This document shows, in pieces, positions 22,597-31,318 of a stretch of 36,357 bases of DNA. The stretch comes from an uncultured Clostridia bacterium (GTDB taxonomy: Bacteria > Bacillota > Clostridia > Christensenellales > UBA1242). The notes below the pieces were generated by a model. That model ran no database searches, was not told the origin of the DNA, and saw nothing but the letters and a program-made list of their open reading frames with translations. A program made the translations under genes and the position numbers. Position 1 is the stretch's first letter; every line of letters starts with the position of its first letter. Location of the stretch: positions 1-36,357 of the forward strand of contig CALWKE010000005.1 in NCBI GenBank assembly GCA_944381185.1. Reading direction: 5' to 3'.

Positions 22597-23379
22597 TTAT
22601 TTATTATGTTTTTCAATTAATTTTTCAAGATTTTTTGCCTGAATAAAAGTCTGTTTTAAATATTCTTCAGCAGAAACATTTTCATCATTTTTGCCAAACA
22701 CTTCATAATCAAGTTTAATATTGTTTTGTTTTGCTAGGCTTTTTGCAATTTTGTTCCAATCAATGCTTCCGCTATATTTTGTAAGAGTGTGTTCATCACA
22801 ATTTCCATTATTATCATGCAAATGAAGAGTTATAAGTTTGTCTTTAAATTTTTCAAGATAGTTAAAATTTCTATCAAACACATTATTGTGCCCCGAATCA
22901 TAACAAAACTTTAACATATCACTCTTTATATTTTCAAAAACTTGCAGAAATAATTTTTGGTCATTGATATTTTCAATTGCAAGTGGAATATTCAGTTTTT
23001 CACAAAGTGCCAAAACTTCTTCAAGCCTTTGTTTGCCTATTTCTGAATATTTACCAAAAAGGTGCACAACAACACAAGTAAAACCATATTTTTTTGCTAT
23101 TTTCACATCTTTATTAAGATTTTTCTTTAATTTTTCACCATTTTTGCAGTTTTCCCAAAAATAGTGTAAGTCTTCTGCATTATATGACATATGCAAACTT
23201 GATAGTTTCAGCCCAACCTTTTTAAATATCTTAACTTGACTTTCAATAGTTCCATTTTGCCAAACAAACTTTTTATCTGCATTTGTTATAACACAATCAA
23301 AACCTGCGTCTTTAATCATTTTAGCCCGTAGCTCTGGCTCAACATCAAAACCAAAATAAAAACTTATACCCTTATCCAT
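22597..23379 (-). CDS. Xylose-isomerase-like TIM-barrel protein (sugar phosphate isomerase/epimerase family)
   Basis: 260 residues of the AP-endonuclease-2/xylose-isomerase-like fold. Signature strands are SSLHMSYNAED (residue about 60), FTCVVVHLFG (about 100), IPLAIENIN (about 130), MLKFCYDSGHNN (about 155), and LITLHLHDNNGNCDEH followed by YSGSIDW (about 185-210). The E, D, H and H residues of these strands bind a metal in this family. Relatives isomerise keto-sugars or act on inosose; the substrate is not predictable here. A weak AAGGT precedes the ATG. An AT-rich gene, with no linked sugar-transport genes in the window. Confidence 0.85.
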   Translation of the reverse strand: MDKGISFYFGFDVEPELRAKMIKDAGFDCVITNADKKFVWQNGTIESQVKIFKKVGLKLSSLHMSYNAEDLHYFWENCKNGEKLKKNLNKDVKIAKKYGFTCVVVHLFGKYSEIGKQRLEEVLALCEKLNIPLAIENINDQKLFLQVFENIKSDMLKFCYDSGHNNVFDRNFNYLEKFKDKLITLHLHDNNGNCDEHTLTKYSGSIDWNKIAKSLAKQNNIKLDYEVFGKNDENVSAEEYLKQTFIQAKNLEKLIEKHNK

Positions 23380-23854
23380 TTTTTACCTTATTTATAAATT
23401 ATAATTCATCTTTTTATCATCTTCAAGCAAAATTTCTGCTCCGCTTATTTTCTTTTTAATTTCTTACAAAATAGCCCAGTTTATTCAAAATTTTTTCAAT
23501 ATAACAAAATTTCAAACTTCAAGTTCTTTTGCTTATATTACACCTTTTTTGTTTAACACCTATAATTGCAAGCATGGTTGCCCGCCACTTTATTCAATGT
23601 TTTATTCAAATGTGTTGTATTAGATTAAAACCATAATACTTACGCCTTTGAATTCTATCAAAAATAAACTCGGCTTTTAAACCCTTTAACTTTTCTATAA
23701 GCTCATGTAAAAAATATCAAAAACTTTGCTTCGATTTAAGCTTTCATTTTACCAAATTTTTACATAAACTAATTATATAACATTTAAAATAATTTGTCAT
23801 TTTTTATTTGTTATTTCGCTTTTCATTTTTATGAAAACTTTTTTCAAAATTTGC
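23380..23854. other. AT-rich intergenic stretch without visible gene
   Basis: About 475 bp between the TIM-barrel gene and the tRNA promoter. It has stop codons in all frames, a few TTCAAA words without strict phasing (23484, 23495, 23511, 23518), and no ribosome-binding site with a frame of note. I see nothing else. Confidence 0.6.
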
Positions 23855-23884
23855 TTGAATATTGCCCCCAACCTATGTTATAAT
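23855..23884 (+). promoter_or_regulatory. tRNA-Ser promoter
   Basis: TTGAAT (23855-23860), 18 nt, TATAAT (23879-23884) with an extended TGT before it. Confidence 0.65.
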
Positions 23885-23890
23885 CAAAAC

Positions 23891-23951
23891 GCTTAATTGA
23901 GGTTTTGTGTTCGCCCTATAAAACATTTTCTCCCACACAAACAAATTAAGC
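23891..23951 (+). other. Structured 5' leader of the tRNA-Ser precursor
   Basis: GCTTAATT (23891-23898) pairs with AATTAAGC (23944-23951), and TTTGTGT (23904-23910) with ACACAAA (23935-23941). The stem begins at the predicted transcript start and ends 12 nt before the tRNA. Confidence 0.5.
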
Positions 23952-23963
23952 ATAACTAAATAT

Positions 23964-24055
23964 GGAGAGATACTCAAGTGGCCGAAGAGGATGCCCTGCT
24001 AAGGCGTTAGTACGACAAAATCGTAGCGCGGGTTCGAATCCCGCTCTCTCCGCCA
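23964..24055 (+). tRNA. tRNA-Ser (anticodon GCU)
   Basis: The acceptor stem GGAGAGA pairs with TCTCTCC. The anticodon loop is CTGCTAA, giving GCT, which reads AGC/AGU serine codons. A long variable arm (TTAGTACGACAAAATCGTAG region) marks a class II tRNA, and GGTTCGAATCC is the T arm. The CCA end is encoded. It is 92 nt. The 3' end faces the prophage. Confidence 0.95.
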
Positions 24056-24060
24056 ATTTA

Positions 24061-24086
24061 AAAAACCACTAAATCTAGTGGTTTTT
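24061..24086 (+). terminator. tRNA-Ser terminator
   Basis: AAAAACCACTA (24061-24071) pairs with TAGTGGTTTTT (24076-24086) around loop AATC. Confidence 0.85.
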
Positions 24087-24099
24087 ATTATGCCTAAAC

Positions 24100-24149
24100 C
24101 ACAATATATTGTGTCAAGTATATACTTGGTCAACTTTTGGTCAACTTTT
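24100..24149. other. Palindromes and direct repeats at the tRNA-prophage boundary
   Basis: CACAATATATTGTG (24100-24113) and AAGTATATACTT (24116-24127) are perfect palindromes. They are followed by GGTCAACTTTT twice in tandem (24128-24138, 24139-24149). Such clusters beside a tRNA 3' end are typical of phage attachment-site arms bound by integrase. No integrase gene is in the window and the matching far end is not seen, so the assignment is inference. Confidence 0.4.
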
Positions 24150-24161
24150 ATTTTTACAAAC

Positions 24162-24191
24162 AAAAAAAACAGGGTGAATTTATCACCCTGT
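24162..24191 (-). terminator. Terminator at the end of the prophage gene block
   Basis: ACAGGGTGA (24169-24177) pairs with TCACCCTGT (24183-24191), with seven or more Ts on the minus strand. The stem overlaps the stop codon of the last phage gene. Confidence 0.8.
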
Positions 24192-25124
24192 GTAATTTTC
24201 AATTAATCTTATTTGATTGTTGTTTTGCATTTTATTATTTCCATATTTCTTTTCATACCATTCATTAAATGAATCAATAAAATTTGAAAGTTCAATGTAA
24301 AAATTGTTTTTATAGACTTTTGAACATTTCTCTCCAGCACTAAAAGCAAAGATTGCTGTGGCAAAGATTGCTGAAATATAAAAGAACATTTCAATAATGG
24401 CATCTAATGAAATTCCGTTTGATATTTTAAAACCTATATAAGCCATAAATACAGCAACAACAGTTGCTCTTAATATTATTTTTGTATATGAACGAATTTT
24501 ATAAGAAATAGAACCATCTTTTATTGATGAGCTACCATTATTTTCAATTGCACTCATTATGGTTTCTGGAGAGTTTTTTTGAATTGGACAAGGCTTAAAA
24601 ATTAATGCAAATAATATTTTTCTTTTATACCCTGGGAAAAATACAAGTTTAGAACCTTGCTCGTTTTTAAATTCAAAACTTTTTAAATTCTTAATTTCTT
24701 TTGAAGACAATTTTCTCAATTCTTCAAATTCTTGTTCTGTAATATTTATTTTGCCAAGTTCAGCTTCAAAATATCTTTTTTTTCTTTCTTCATAATCGTA
24801 TTTACAATACTCACGAAGATGCTCAATTTTATGTTCTGAATTAATTTTGTTAGCTTTAGTATTATATGCAGACTTATTTGATAGGAAAGATTTATCTTGA
24901 CTGCCAAAATAGTCACCATCTGGGAAATAAAGACAATAAATGATTATTTGAATTGCTCCAACAACAATAAGTGTTATCCAGTCAATTTTTTGGTTTATTA
25001 TTATTTGTAATAGACAAAAAAGCATTATGCAAACAATAAGTGCAAGTGTTAAAGTCCAAGTTCTTACTCGAAGAGTTGATATTCTTTTTCTAACTTCTTC
25101 CTGAGTTTGTTCAAAATTTGACAT
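24183..25124 (-). CDS. Prophage membrane protein, unknown
   Basis: 313 residues. Two membrane helices near residues 25-45 and 50-68, a charged middle of about 130 residues (EHKIEHLREYCKYDYEERKK), and two further helices near 215-235 and 243-263, then a soluble tail. No family recognised. AAAGGAG precedes the ATG. It is the last gene of the prophage block next to the tRNA, a place where phages often carry lysogenic-conversion or exclusion genes. Confidence 0.65.
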   Translation of the reverse strand: MSNFEQTQEEVRKRISTLRVRTWTLTLALIVCIMLFCLLQIIINQKIDWITLIVVGAIQIIIYCLYFPDGDYFGSQDKSFLSNKSAYNTKANKINSEHKIEHLREYCKYDYEERKKRYFEAELGKINITEQEFEELRKLSSKEIKNLKSFEFKNEQGSKLVFFPGYKRKILFALIFKPCPIQKNSPETIMSAIENNGSSSIKDGSISYKIRSYTKIILRATVVAVFMAYIGFKISNGISLDAIIEMFFYISAIFATAIFAFSAGEKCSKVYKNNFYIELSNFIDSFNEWYEKKYGNNKMQNNNQIRLIENYTG

Positions 25125-25127
25125 ATA

Positions 25128-25595
25128 TTACTCCTTTTTTTGACCTTTTAAAACAGTAAGGTTTACCATATCTTGATTATTTTGTGTAATACTTTTTGAT
25201 AGCATCGGAAATAACCATTTGCCTAAAACAAATGCTCCAACTAAAAATACAACTGACATAACCAGGCAAAGTATCATCATTCCACTAAACACTGCTTTTC
25301 CAATATTTATAAAAGTAATTGTAAAACCGCTTCCACCAGTTCCAATAATCCACTCTCCATATTTATCTATTAAAAAAGCATAATTATCGGCAATTTGCTC
25401 ACCTGTAAATTTTTTATCATCGAGAAGCTCACAAATTTCAGCAATATTTCCAAAACTGTTTTTTAAAGCAATAATTAAACAAATAACTGCAAGTGCAATA
25501 AATCCCCAAAAAACAATTGGAGAGCAAATAGCAAGTGCCTTTGCTCTCTTTTTATTTTTATTATAAACTTGTTCAGGTGTTAATTCTTTACTCAT
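25128..25595 (-). CDS. Prophage membrane protein, unknown
   Basis: 155 residues with a hydrophobic stretch at about 20-45 and a longer one at about 105-140, separated by a soluble segment (residues 50-95). Two or three helices. It starts 7 nt after the preceding stop. Holin function is possible but no endolysin lies near it. No family recognised. Confidence 0.6.
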   Translation of the reverse strand: MSKELTPEQVYNKNKKRAKALAICSPIVFWGFIALAVICLIIALKNSFGNIAEICELLDDKKFTGEQIADNYAFLIDKYGEWIIGTGGSGFTITFINIGKAVFSGMMILCLVMSVVFLVGAFVLGKWLFPMLSKSITQNNQDMVNLTVLKGQKKE

Positions 25596-25602
25596 ACCAC
25601 AC

Positions 25603-26112
25603 CTACCTTGTTACTATTTCTTCTGTTTGGTTTTTGTTTGTTTGTGGCTTATTTTCACTTGACTTTTGTTCGTCTACAATCAAAATCTCTTGTGGTTTTG
25701 GATTGGCAATTTTTGCCTTTTCAATTGTTTGTTTCAGGTCTTCTTTCTTTTTTTCACTAACCATTGAGTCATCAAAAAAAGCATAAAATTTTTCAAGGGT
25801 TTCAAGTAATGCGTTATACTGATTTTGCAAAACTCCAATTTCTTTTTTGATATATTCATTTGCTTGTTCAGTAATTTTTTTTAATTCACTTTCAACCACT
25901 GGTTGGATTGATTGTTCAAATGAAATCTTCTTAATTTTCTCAATTCCCCTTTCTGTAGCCTTTTCACTAATTTTTTCAACATTAATCTTTGCAACTATCT
26001 TTTTTGCAATGCCTTTAACAAGTCCATAAATTATCGCTGAAATTATTGCTGATATTGAAAGACCACCAACAATACCAACAATCCATTGAATTACAACATC
26101 TAACATTTCCAT
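25603..26112 (-). CDS. Prophage one-helix protein with coiled coil
   Basis: 169 residues. One N-terminal membrane helix (IVGIVGGLSISAIISAIIYG), then about 90 residues of predicted coiled coil (EKATERGIEKIKKI... ESELKKITEQANEYIKK... LLETLEKFYAFF), and a Q/K/N-rich tail. AAGGAG is 12 nt before the ATG. Single-pass proteins of this design in late phage regions can be spanins or holin-associated, but nothing decides it here. Confidence 0.6.
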   Translation of the reverse strand: MEMLDVVIQWIVGIVGGLSISAIISAIIYGLVKGIAKKIVAKINVEKISEKATERGIEKIKKISFEQSIQPVVESELKKITEQANEYIKKEIGVLQNQYNALLETLEKFYAFFDDSMVSEKKKEDLKQTIEKAKIANPKPQEILIVDEQKSSENKPQTNKNQTEEIVTR

Positions 26113-26130
26113 ATCTATCTTTTTCTCCTT

Positions 26131-26304
26131 TTATATTTTTATAGGTAATTTTGTTTTTTGACTAAAAGCAGTTTTTGTTTTAGGGTCATATTCATAACAA
26201 CATTTATCAATGCCGTTACATTTTTTATTTTTTTTGTCAAAAAAATGACAGACCATACAATCTGCCATTGTTTGAACTTTTTTTAATTCTTTGTTATATA
26301 ACAT
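26131..26304 (-). CDS. Small cysteine-rich prophage protein
   Basis: 57 residues starting MLYNKELKKVQTMADCMVCH. Five cysteines: C-x-x-C at 16-19, C29 in KKCNGIDKCC, and CC at 35-36, followed by YEYDPKTKTAF. The arrangement CxxC...CNGxxxxC suggests a zinc-binding knuckle. GGAG lies 7 nt before the ATG, 2 nt after the stop of the preceding gene. Too short for most ORF finders, but its ribosome-binding site, tight spacing and cysteine pattern support a real gene. Confidence 0.65.
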   Translation of the reverse strand: MLYNKELKKVQTMADCMVCHFFDKKNKKCNGIDKCCYEYDPKTKTAFSQKTKLPIKI

Positions 26305-26306
26305 AC

Positions 26307-26543
26307 TCACTCCTTATTTGGAACTATATCGGTGAGCATTGTGTATAACTCTTGCAGTTTTTTCTGATGGTTTAGCTCATCTGATATAATCTCTTTTATA
26401 GTTTCAAAACATTTTTCTTTTTCTGTTGAAGATAAATCACTTACAAAAACCTCTTGCAGAAGTTCAGTGTAACCAGCAATTGCACTTGCTTCATCTTCAT
26501 TATTAACTTGAATTAGATTTGCAATCTTATAAATTTGTTCCAT
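26307..26543 (-). CDS. Small ferritin-like-motif prophage protein
   Basis: 78 residues, all helical. It has NEDEASAIAGYTELLQ and then SDELNHQKKLQELYTML. E-x-x-A...Y and D-E-x-x-H are the spacing of a half diiron site as in rubrerythrin-like proteins, so two copies could form a four-helix bundle. Whether it binds metal is unknown. AAGGAG is 7 nt before the ATG. It lies between the tail-fibre-associated gene and the cysteine-rich gene. Confidence 0.6.
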   Translation of the reverse strand: MEQIYKIANLIQVNNEDEASAIAGYTELLQEVFVSDLSSTEKEKCFETIKEIISDELNHQKKLQELYTMLTDIVPNKE

Positions 26544-26545
26544 GC

Positions 26546-26815
26546 CTACTCCTTGTAAACTCTAGGTCCTTTGCCTAACAATGTTCTTAACTCATTGTGT
26601 AAAGTTTTAAATTCGGTCTTTCTTTCTTCTAAATCTGTAAATTCTGCACCAAGACTTGCCTGAACAAAATCTTGTGAGAGTTCATTAAGCCTAGATTGAA
26701 TATTAATAATTTTTCTTAATTTTTTTGAGTTTTCTATTGATTCAATATCTTTACTATCTAAAATAAATTCTTGACTATTTATTGTTCCATCTAAATTATA
26801 AACTTTCTCATTCAT
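26546..26815 (-). CDS. Tail-fibre-associated protein, shared C-terminal domain
   Basis: 89 residues. The last 48 (SRLNELSQDFVQASLGAEFT, DLEERKTEFKTLHNELRTLL) match those of the gene at 13977-14393, which also follows a tail-fibre sequence. The first 40 differ. The ribosome-binding site AGGAG lies in the end of the fibre gene. Likely a fibre chaperone or attachment component by position; the fold is helical. Confidence 0.65.
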   Translation of the reverse strand: MNEKVYNLDGTINSQEFILDSKDIESIENSKKLRKIINIQSRLNELSQDFVQASLGAEFTDLEERKTEFKTLHNELRTLLGKGPRVYKE

Positions 26816-26819
26816 TTCT

Positions 26820-29800
26820 TTATTTTTTACTCCTATATATTAATATTTGTCCTTCTGAACCATTAAAAAAACGATTATCCTCCAAATAAATATGAAGATG
26901 TGAAACCGATTCAATATCTGTTGCATTATTAAATAATCTATTTAAAAAAACAGTCTGTTTTGCTCCTGCGATACCTCTGCCATAAGAACCATTTATTGAA
27001 ACAAATCCATTAAACTCCATTATATTAAAATCTGCAAAAAGTTCGGCTCCTCTTCCATAATTATACATTAATTCAAAGACATTATTGCCTTGATACCCCA
27101 TTGGAGTAAAACTTATTGTGTTCCAATCAGTTGTTTCCGCCCCTGTTTTAATTAATGTTCCACCCAAATCTAAATCTGTTGTAGAATTCCCAAGTCGTGC
27201 ACAAATAAATCCATTATCAGGCAATTCTGAACACGATGTTAAGATTATTTTGTAATTATAATTCAATAAATCCCCTTCATTCCCCAACTGAATTCGGAAA
27301 GAATTTCCTGAATTCGGAAAAGGATATGATGCAACATATTCTATATTGATTTTATTATTTACCCATTCTCTTGTTACATTAATACCACTATAATTCAAAT
27401 CAATGCTACCAGTAATAACATCTCCTGTTTTAGATGAAGTTCCGTTAATATGATAAATAAAACCACTATTACCGTATACCACTTCAAATACACCTAATGA
27501 ATATTTATAAAGTATTGAATCTTCTTCTAGTGTTGAGTATTGTGTAGCATTATAATAAAGTTTTACACCTCCATTAACATAGTAAATTCCTTCACTTAAT
27601 TCCCAAATGTTAGCATCTTTTGTTAATGTTTTAATTGACCCAATTTGATTAATTTTATTATTAACCCATTGTGTTGTTGCACCTTTTGTTGAATTATCAG
27701 TTGTGCTTGGTGTTGGTAATATAGGCGAGGTTGTAAAAGTCTTTGTTCCACTAATACTTTGATTTCCTGTAGTTTTAACAACACTATTATTAAGAGTTGT
27801 TATTTGTGTTTGTAAATTATCATCAGCATTTTCACGATTAGTTGTTTCTGTTGATAAATTTGATTGTAAACTTGAAATATTACTACCTTGAGTATTAACA
27901 GTTGATTGAAGTGATGTTAAAGTTGAATTAATTGTATCAACTAAACCTTTTAAAACATTACCTTGATAAGCAGAAAGTGGAGCAGTTGTGCTTGTGCTTG
28001 TTAAATTATTAATAACATCAACAAATTGAATAAAACCACTTAAATCAATAGGCAAACCAAGTTGTTCCCACCTATCTTCTGTTCCATCATTAAGCCAAAT
28101 ATAACCAACACTCTCACTTACAACATACCAAACATCACCAATCTCATTCCCAGATGTTGGAAGATTGCTTACATTTTGAACACTCCCTTTTAAAGTAAAA
28201 ACAGAACCAAGCCCATCAATAGCATTTTTAAGTTGCTTTGAATTTATTGCTCGAACGGTATCTGTTCCAGCCTGTGCTTCTTGGTCTGTCGCAATTTCAA
28301 TTACACCAGCCTGTGCTTCACTTGCTTGTGTAATGTTATTTAAATCATTAAAATTGCCTGTTTTAGACACTTTGTGTAAATTTATAGTTCCGTCTATCGT
28401 TTCACTAGAATTAGGTGTTTGAGCAGTTGTGTTATTTGTGTTTAATACAGGTTTTCCTGTTAATTCTTCATAAGTTCCAGTAAAACCAGAACTACCTGCA
28501 CCAATATTACTTCTAGCCTGTTGTTTTTGTTCTTCAGTTAGTGTTTGCTCAGTAAATAAAACTGCATTATCTATTTGATTTTGCAAGTTCTCATCTGAAT
28601 TCTGCCTGTTAGAAATTTCACTATTTAAATTACTATCAAGAGTACTAACTTGGCCACTTAAGTTTGTAATTTGAGATTGTAAATTACCATCTGCTTGAGT
28701 TCTATTTGTTATTTCACTTGAAAGATTGCTTGACACACTATCAATACTACCCTGTAAAGCATTATCCGCCTGCGTTCTGTTAGTAACTTCTTGCGAAATT
28801 GCTGATGAATTGTTAGTAACTTGCTCTTGTATATTGTTAATAAGTGTATTATTGTTAGTAACTTGTGACTGAATATTTGTTAAATCATCTTCATTTACTA
28901 ACACTGAAATGTTTCCACCATCATCAATTTGAACAAAACCTTTAAATATAAAAATAACACCCGACTCTGCAGATGTGTATTTTATTATTTGATTAAGATT
29001 TTCAATAGTTGGATTTCCACTCTCATAATTGTATGGTGTAACAAGCCGGATTATTTGGTCGTTTAATTCAAGTTCAACAATATCACTATCATGCAGTTCA
29101 GTTTCTCCATTATATGTTAATTCAAAAAGAGCTTCAACATTATTATTAAGAACTGTATTTAGTGGAAGAATAAATGTTATTGTGTTATCAACAAGTGTTC
29201 CTGTTCCCATTATTTTTGGTTGCTCACCAAGCATACCTTGACTGACTACTACTGTTGTTGATTGTGTGTTTAAATTAAACGAACTTGGATAGGTTTCATT
29301 TGAATAAACACTAAATGTTAATGGCGAACTAACCTGTGTTATAACTTCAAGTTTTTGTTCTATACTATCACCACTTGCAAGTGAAATTACATTATTTTCA
29401 AGTGAATTCATAGCACTATTAAACGGAACTTTAACAATATCACCAGCAATAAATTGAATTTGATTAGAAAGTTCAATATTAAGCGTGGTTTTTTCGCCTG
29501 ATTTTACTGCATATGTGGTCAATCTAAAGTAAACTGAACAATCTTGATTTGCAGAAATAAAAATATTATTTCCATAGCTGTTTTTGCTTGATAAATCAAA
29601 ATCAACTTCTAATTGGTTTGATATATCAAAAATTTCAAAATCACCAACAGCATTTGTTGTTGTGGTAAACTGAATTCCACTTTCAGGTGTTGTTGGAATT
29701 GTGTCTAAATAACCATTGCTATCAATAAATAGCACATCATTAAACTCTCTTGGAAGAGCATAATCTTGAACATATTGTTTGGTTGCCCCTGCATTTTGAG

Positions 29801-30893
29801 TTAGATAGGTATTAACAATATTATTTCCAAGACTATCAGATATTGCACGAAGTGCCACACCAACATTTGTATTACCATTTACAATATTTGAAATATTAGT
29901 TGAATTTGTGTTTAGGTATTCAGCGATATTTCTATAAGTTCCTGAATTGTCTTTAACATAAATGTTAAGAATTTGCCCACCACTAATATCAACAAGAGTA
30001 TTATTTGTTGAACCAATAGAATAAGTTCCTTCTACAAGACCATGAGTGCCGTTGCTTGCAACTTCAAGTGGTGGAATTTCATAATAACTCCACTTTGTGC
30101 CATTATAAATATATTTATAGTTATTATCTGTATCGCCTGACACAATCTCCGTAAAGATTATTGTGTCACCACCCTGTGGAAGCCTGCTAGGATTTGTATT
30201 TTCTTGAACAAATTCTTGTAGTTCTTCATCTGTTGGAAGTGTTGTTCCACTAAATGCACCAATATAATTTTCGCCTGTTCCAATAATTTGTTTTAAACTT
30301 GCAATATCATTTGTATTTTGAGCAATGTCTTCTGTGTTTGAATTTATGTTTGTTTCGGCAGTATTCATTCTGCCTTGCAAATCTGCGATATTTGTTTGAT
30401 TTTCAGTTATTTTTGAATTAACTTCTTCATATTGCGTTGGTGTCATTGTTTCTTGGTCTGCAAGATAAGCACTGTTTTGAACAAGTAAATTGCAAATTTG
30501 TGAAGTAATAACCTGTAAAATCTTTGGATTTTCACTTTCTGTGTTATCCACTGACACAACATTGACCACAACCTGTTGATTTCCTGCATAAACAGTTAAT
30601 TCTTTTGGTAAAACTCGCTCATACACTGAATAATCAATATTTCCAATCGTTTCATCTTTAAGATAGTCAAGATAATAACCATCTGTTGAAATCTCGGAGC
30701 CATCACTTGCTGTGAGAACTCCACCAATTTTTACTGCATTTGCAAAAGTGTTATTTTCGTTAGAATAAAGCACTGATTTTGGAACATATACATCAACAAG
30801 TTTGTTTTGATATGCATTTACAAAAAGTGCAAAATCTTTATATAACTCTGCAACACTTCCACTTGACTTTAAATAAATTTTTATTGTGTTCAT
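26820..30893 (-). CDS. Prophage tail fibre / receptor-binding protein
   Basis: About 1357 residues. The N-terminus MNTIKIYLKSSGSVAELYKD resembles baseplate-upper-protein (BppU-like) anchors. Repeated coiled-coil segments follow (ITENQTNIADLQGRMNTAET; SQVTNNNTLINNIQEQ; EISNRQNSDENLQNQIDNAV; SSNLSSEITNRTQADGNLQS). Later come LPTSGNEIGDVWYVV with WEQLG, found in many fibres, GTKTFTTSPILPTPS and KGATTQWVNNKI, and a C-terminal globular domain that may bind the host surface. Start ATG 30893, with AAAGGAG 6 nt upstream; the longer frame to 30920 lacks one. The gene is preceded by a terminator hairpin. Confidence 0.88.
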   Translation of the reverse strand: MNTIKIYLKSSGSVAELYKDFALFVNAYQNKLVDVYVPKSVLYSNENNTFANAVKIGGVLTASDGSEISTDGYYLDYLKDETIGNIDYSVYERVLPKELTVYAGNQQVVVNVVSVDNTESENPKILQVITSQICNLLVQNSAYLADQETMTPTQYEEVNSKITENQTNIADLQGRMNTAETNINSNTEDIAQNTNDIASLKQIIGTGENYIGAFSGTTLPTDEELQEFVQENTNPSRLPQGGDTIIFTEIVSGDTDNNYKYIYNGTKWSYYEIPPLEVASNGTHGLVEGTYSIGSTNNTLVDISGGQILNIYVKDNSGTYRNIAEYLNTNSTNISNIVNGNTNVGVALRAISDSLGNNIVNTYLTQNAGATKQYVQDYALPREFNDVLFIDSNGYLDTIPTTPESGIQFTTTTNAVGDFEIFDISNQLEVDFDLSSKNSYGNNIFISANQDCSVYFRLTTYAVKSGEKTTLNIELSNQIQFIAGDIVKVPFNSAMNSLENNVISLASGDSIEQKLEVITQVSSPLTFSVYSNETYPSSFNLNTQSTTVVVSQGMLGEQPKIMGTGTLVDNTITFILPLNTVLNNNVEALFELTYNGETELHDSDIVELELNDQIIRLVTPYNYESGNPTIENLNQIIKYTSAESGVIFIFKGFVQIDDGGNISVLVNEDDLTNIQSQVTNNNTLINNIQEQVTNNSSAISQEVTNRTQADNALQGSIDSVSSNLSSEITNRTQADGNLQSQITNLSGQVSTLDSNLNSEISNRQNSDENLQNQIDNAVLFTEQTLTEEQKQQARSNIGAGSSGFTGTYEELTGKPVLNTNNTTAQTPNSSETIDGTINLHKVSKTGNFNDLNNITQASEAQAGVIEIATDQEAQAGTDTVRAINSKQLKNAIDGLGSVFTLKGSVQNVSNLPTSGNEIGDVWYVVSESVGYIWLNDGTEDRWEQLGLPIDLSGFIQFVDVINNLTSTSTTAPLSAYQGNVLKGLVDTINSTLTSLQSTVNTQGSNISSLQSNLSTETTNRENADDNLQTQITTLNNSVVKTTGNQSISGTKTFTTSPILPTPSTTDNSTKGATTQWVNNKINQIGSIKTLTKDANIWELSEGIYYVNGGVKLYYNATQYSTLEEDSILYKYSLGVFEVVYGNSGFIYHINGTSSKTGDVITGSIDLNYSGINVTREWVNNKINIEYVASYPFPNSGNSFRIQLGNEGDLLNYNYKIILTSCSELPDNGFICARLGNSTTDLDLGGTLIKTGAETTDWNTISFTPMGYQGNNVFELMYNYGRGAELFADFNIMEFNGFVSINGSYGRGIAGAKQTVFLNRLFNNATDIESVSHLHIYLEDNRFFNGSEGQILIYRSKK

Positions 30894-30920
30894 AATTTCT
30901 CCTTTTTTTATTTTTTGCAT

Positions 30921-30943
30921 AAAAAAAGCAGGTTTCCACCTGC
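30921..30943 (-). terminator. Terminator/attenuator before the fibre gene
   Basis: GCAGGT (30928-30933) pairs with ACCTGC (30938-30943) around TTCC, and the minus strand continues with seven Ts. It lies 28-50 nt before the fibre start, with no room for another promoter between, so fibre expression would depend on read-through. Confidence 0.75.
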
Positions 30944-30977
30944 CTAATGCCTTTTTAAGTTATCTTCTATAAAATAA

Positions 30978-31298
30978 TTAATTAATATTTGGATATTCAT
31001 CTAAATTTCCTTGAAAAATCATAGGTGTTCCGTCTGGGTTCACCATTACTGTTATTGCTTCACCATTTTCATCTATTAAATACATTACTTTTGTAGCTTT
31101 ATTTACATAAATATATTTTTTATATCCAACTGCACCAATACTACCTACTATTATAAAATTTACTTGATCTTCATCAGTTTGACCAATTGAAGAATTATTA
31201 ATCATTGTTTTATTATTTGAATCACTACCACAACCAACAAACAATAAACTAATTGGTAAAATTAAAACTAACAATAAACAAAATAATTTCTTTTTCAT
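30978..31298 (-). CDS. Prophage lipoprotein with DUF6440-like domain
   Basis: 106 residues. MKKKLFCLLLVLILPISLLF followed by VGC is a lipoprotein signal with cleavage before C23. The mature part has YIYVNKATKVMYLIDENGEA and VNPDGTPMIF, the order 'vyvDkxTgvmYlw...lldxdGkPi' of DUF6440 proteins. It would sit on the outer face of the membrane. Phage lipoproteins sometimes block superinfection; here that is a guess. It lies between the small helical gene and the fibre. Confidence 0.7.
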   Translation of the reverse strand: MKKKLFCLLLVLILPISLLFVGCGSDSNNKTMINNSSIGQTDEDQVNFIIVGSIGAVGYKKYIYVNKATKVMYLIDENGEAITVMVNPDGTPMIFQGNLDEYPNIN

Positions 31299-31318
31299 AA
31301 ATACCCCCTAAATTACAT

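Noticed and set aside
24100..24150. TTGACC-16-TATACT as a minus-strand promoter
   Set aside because: It would read into the tRNA terminator and the tRNA's opposite strand; the boxes are formed by the palindrome and repeats.
23999..24202. Open frame antisense to tRNA-Ser with RERDSNPR
   Set aside because: This protein string is a well-known artefact of translating the reverse of a serine-type tRNA; no ribosome-binding site.
30540..30552. TTATCCACT resembling a DnaA box
   Set aside because: A single copy inside the tail-fibre gene, far from dnaA; no cluster.
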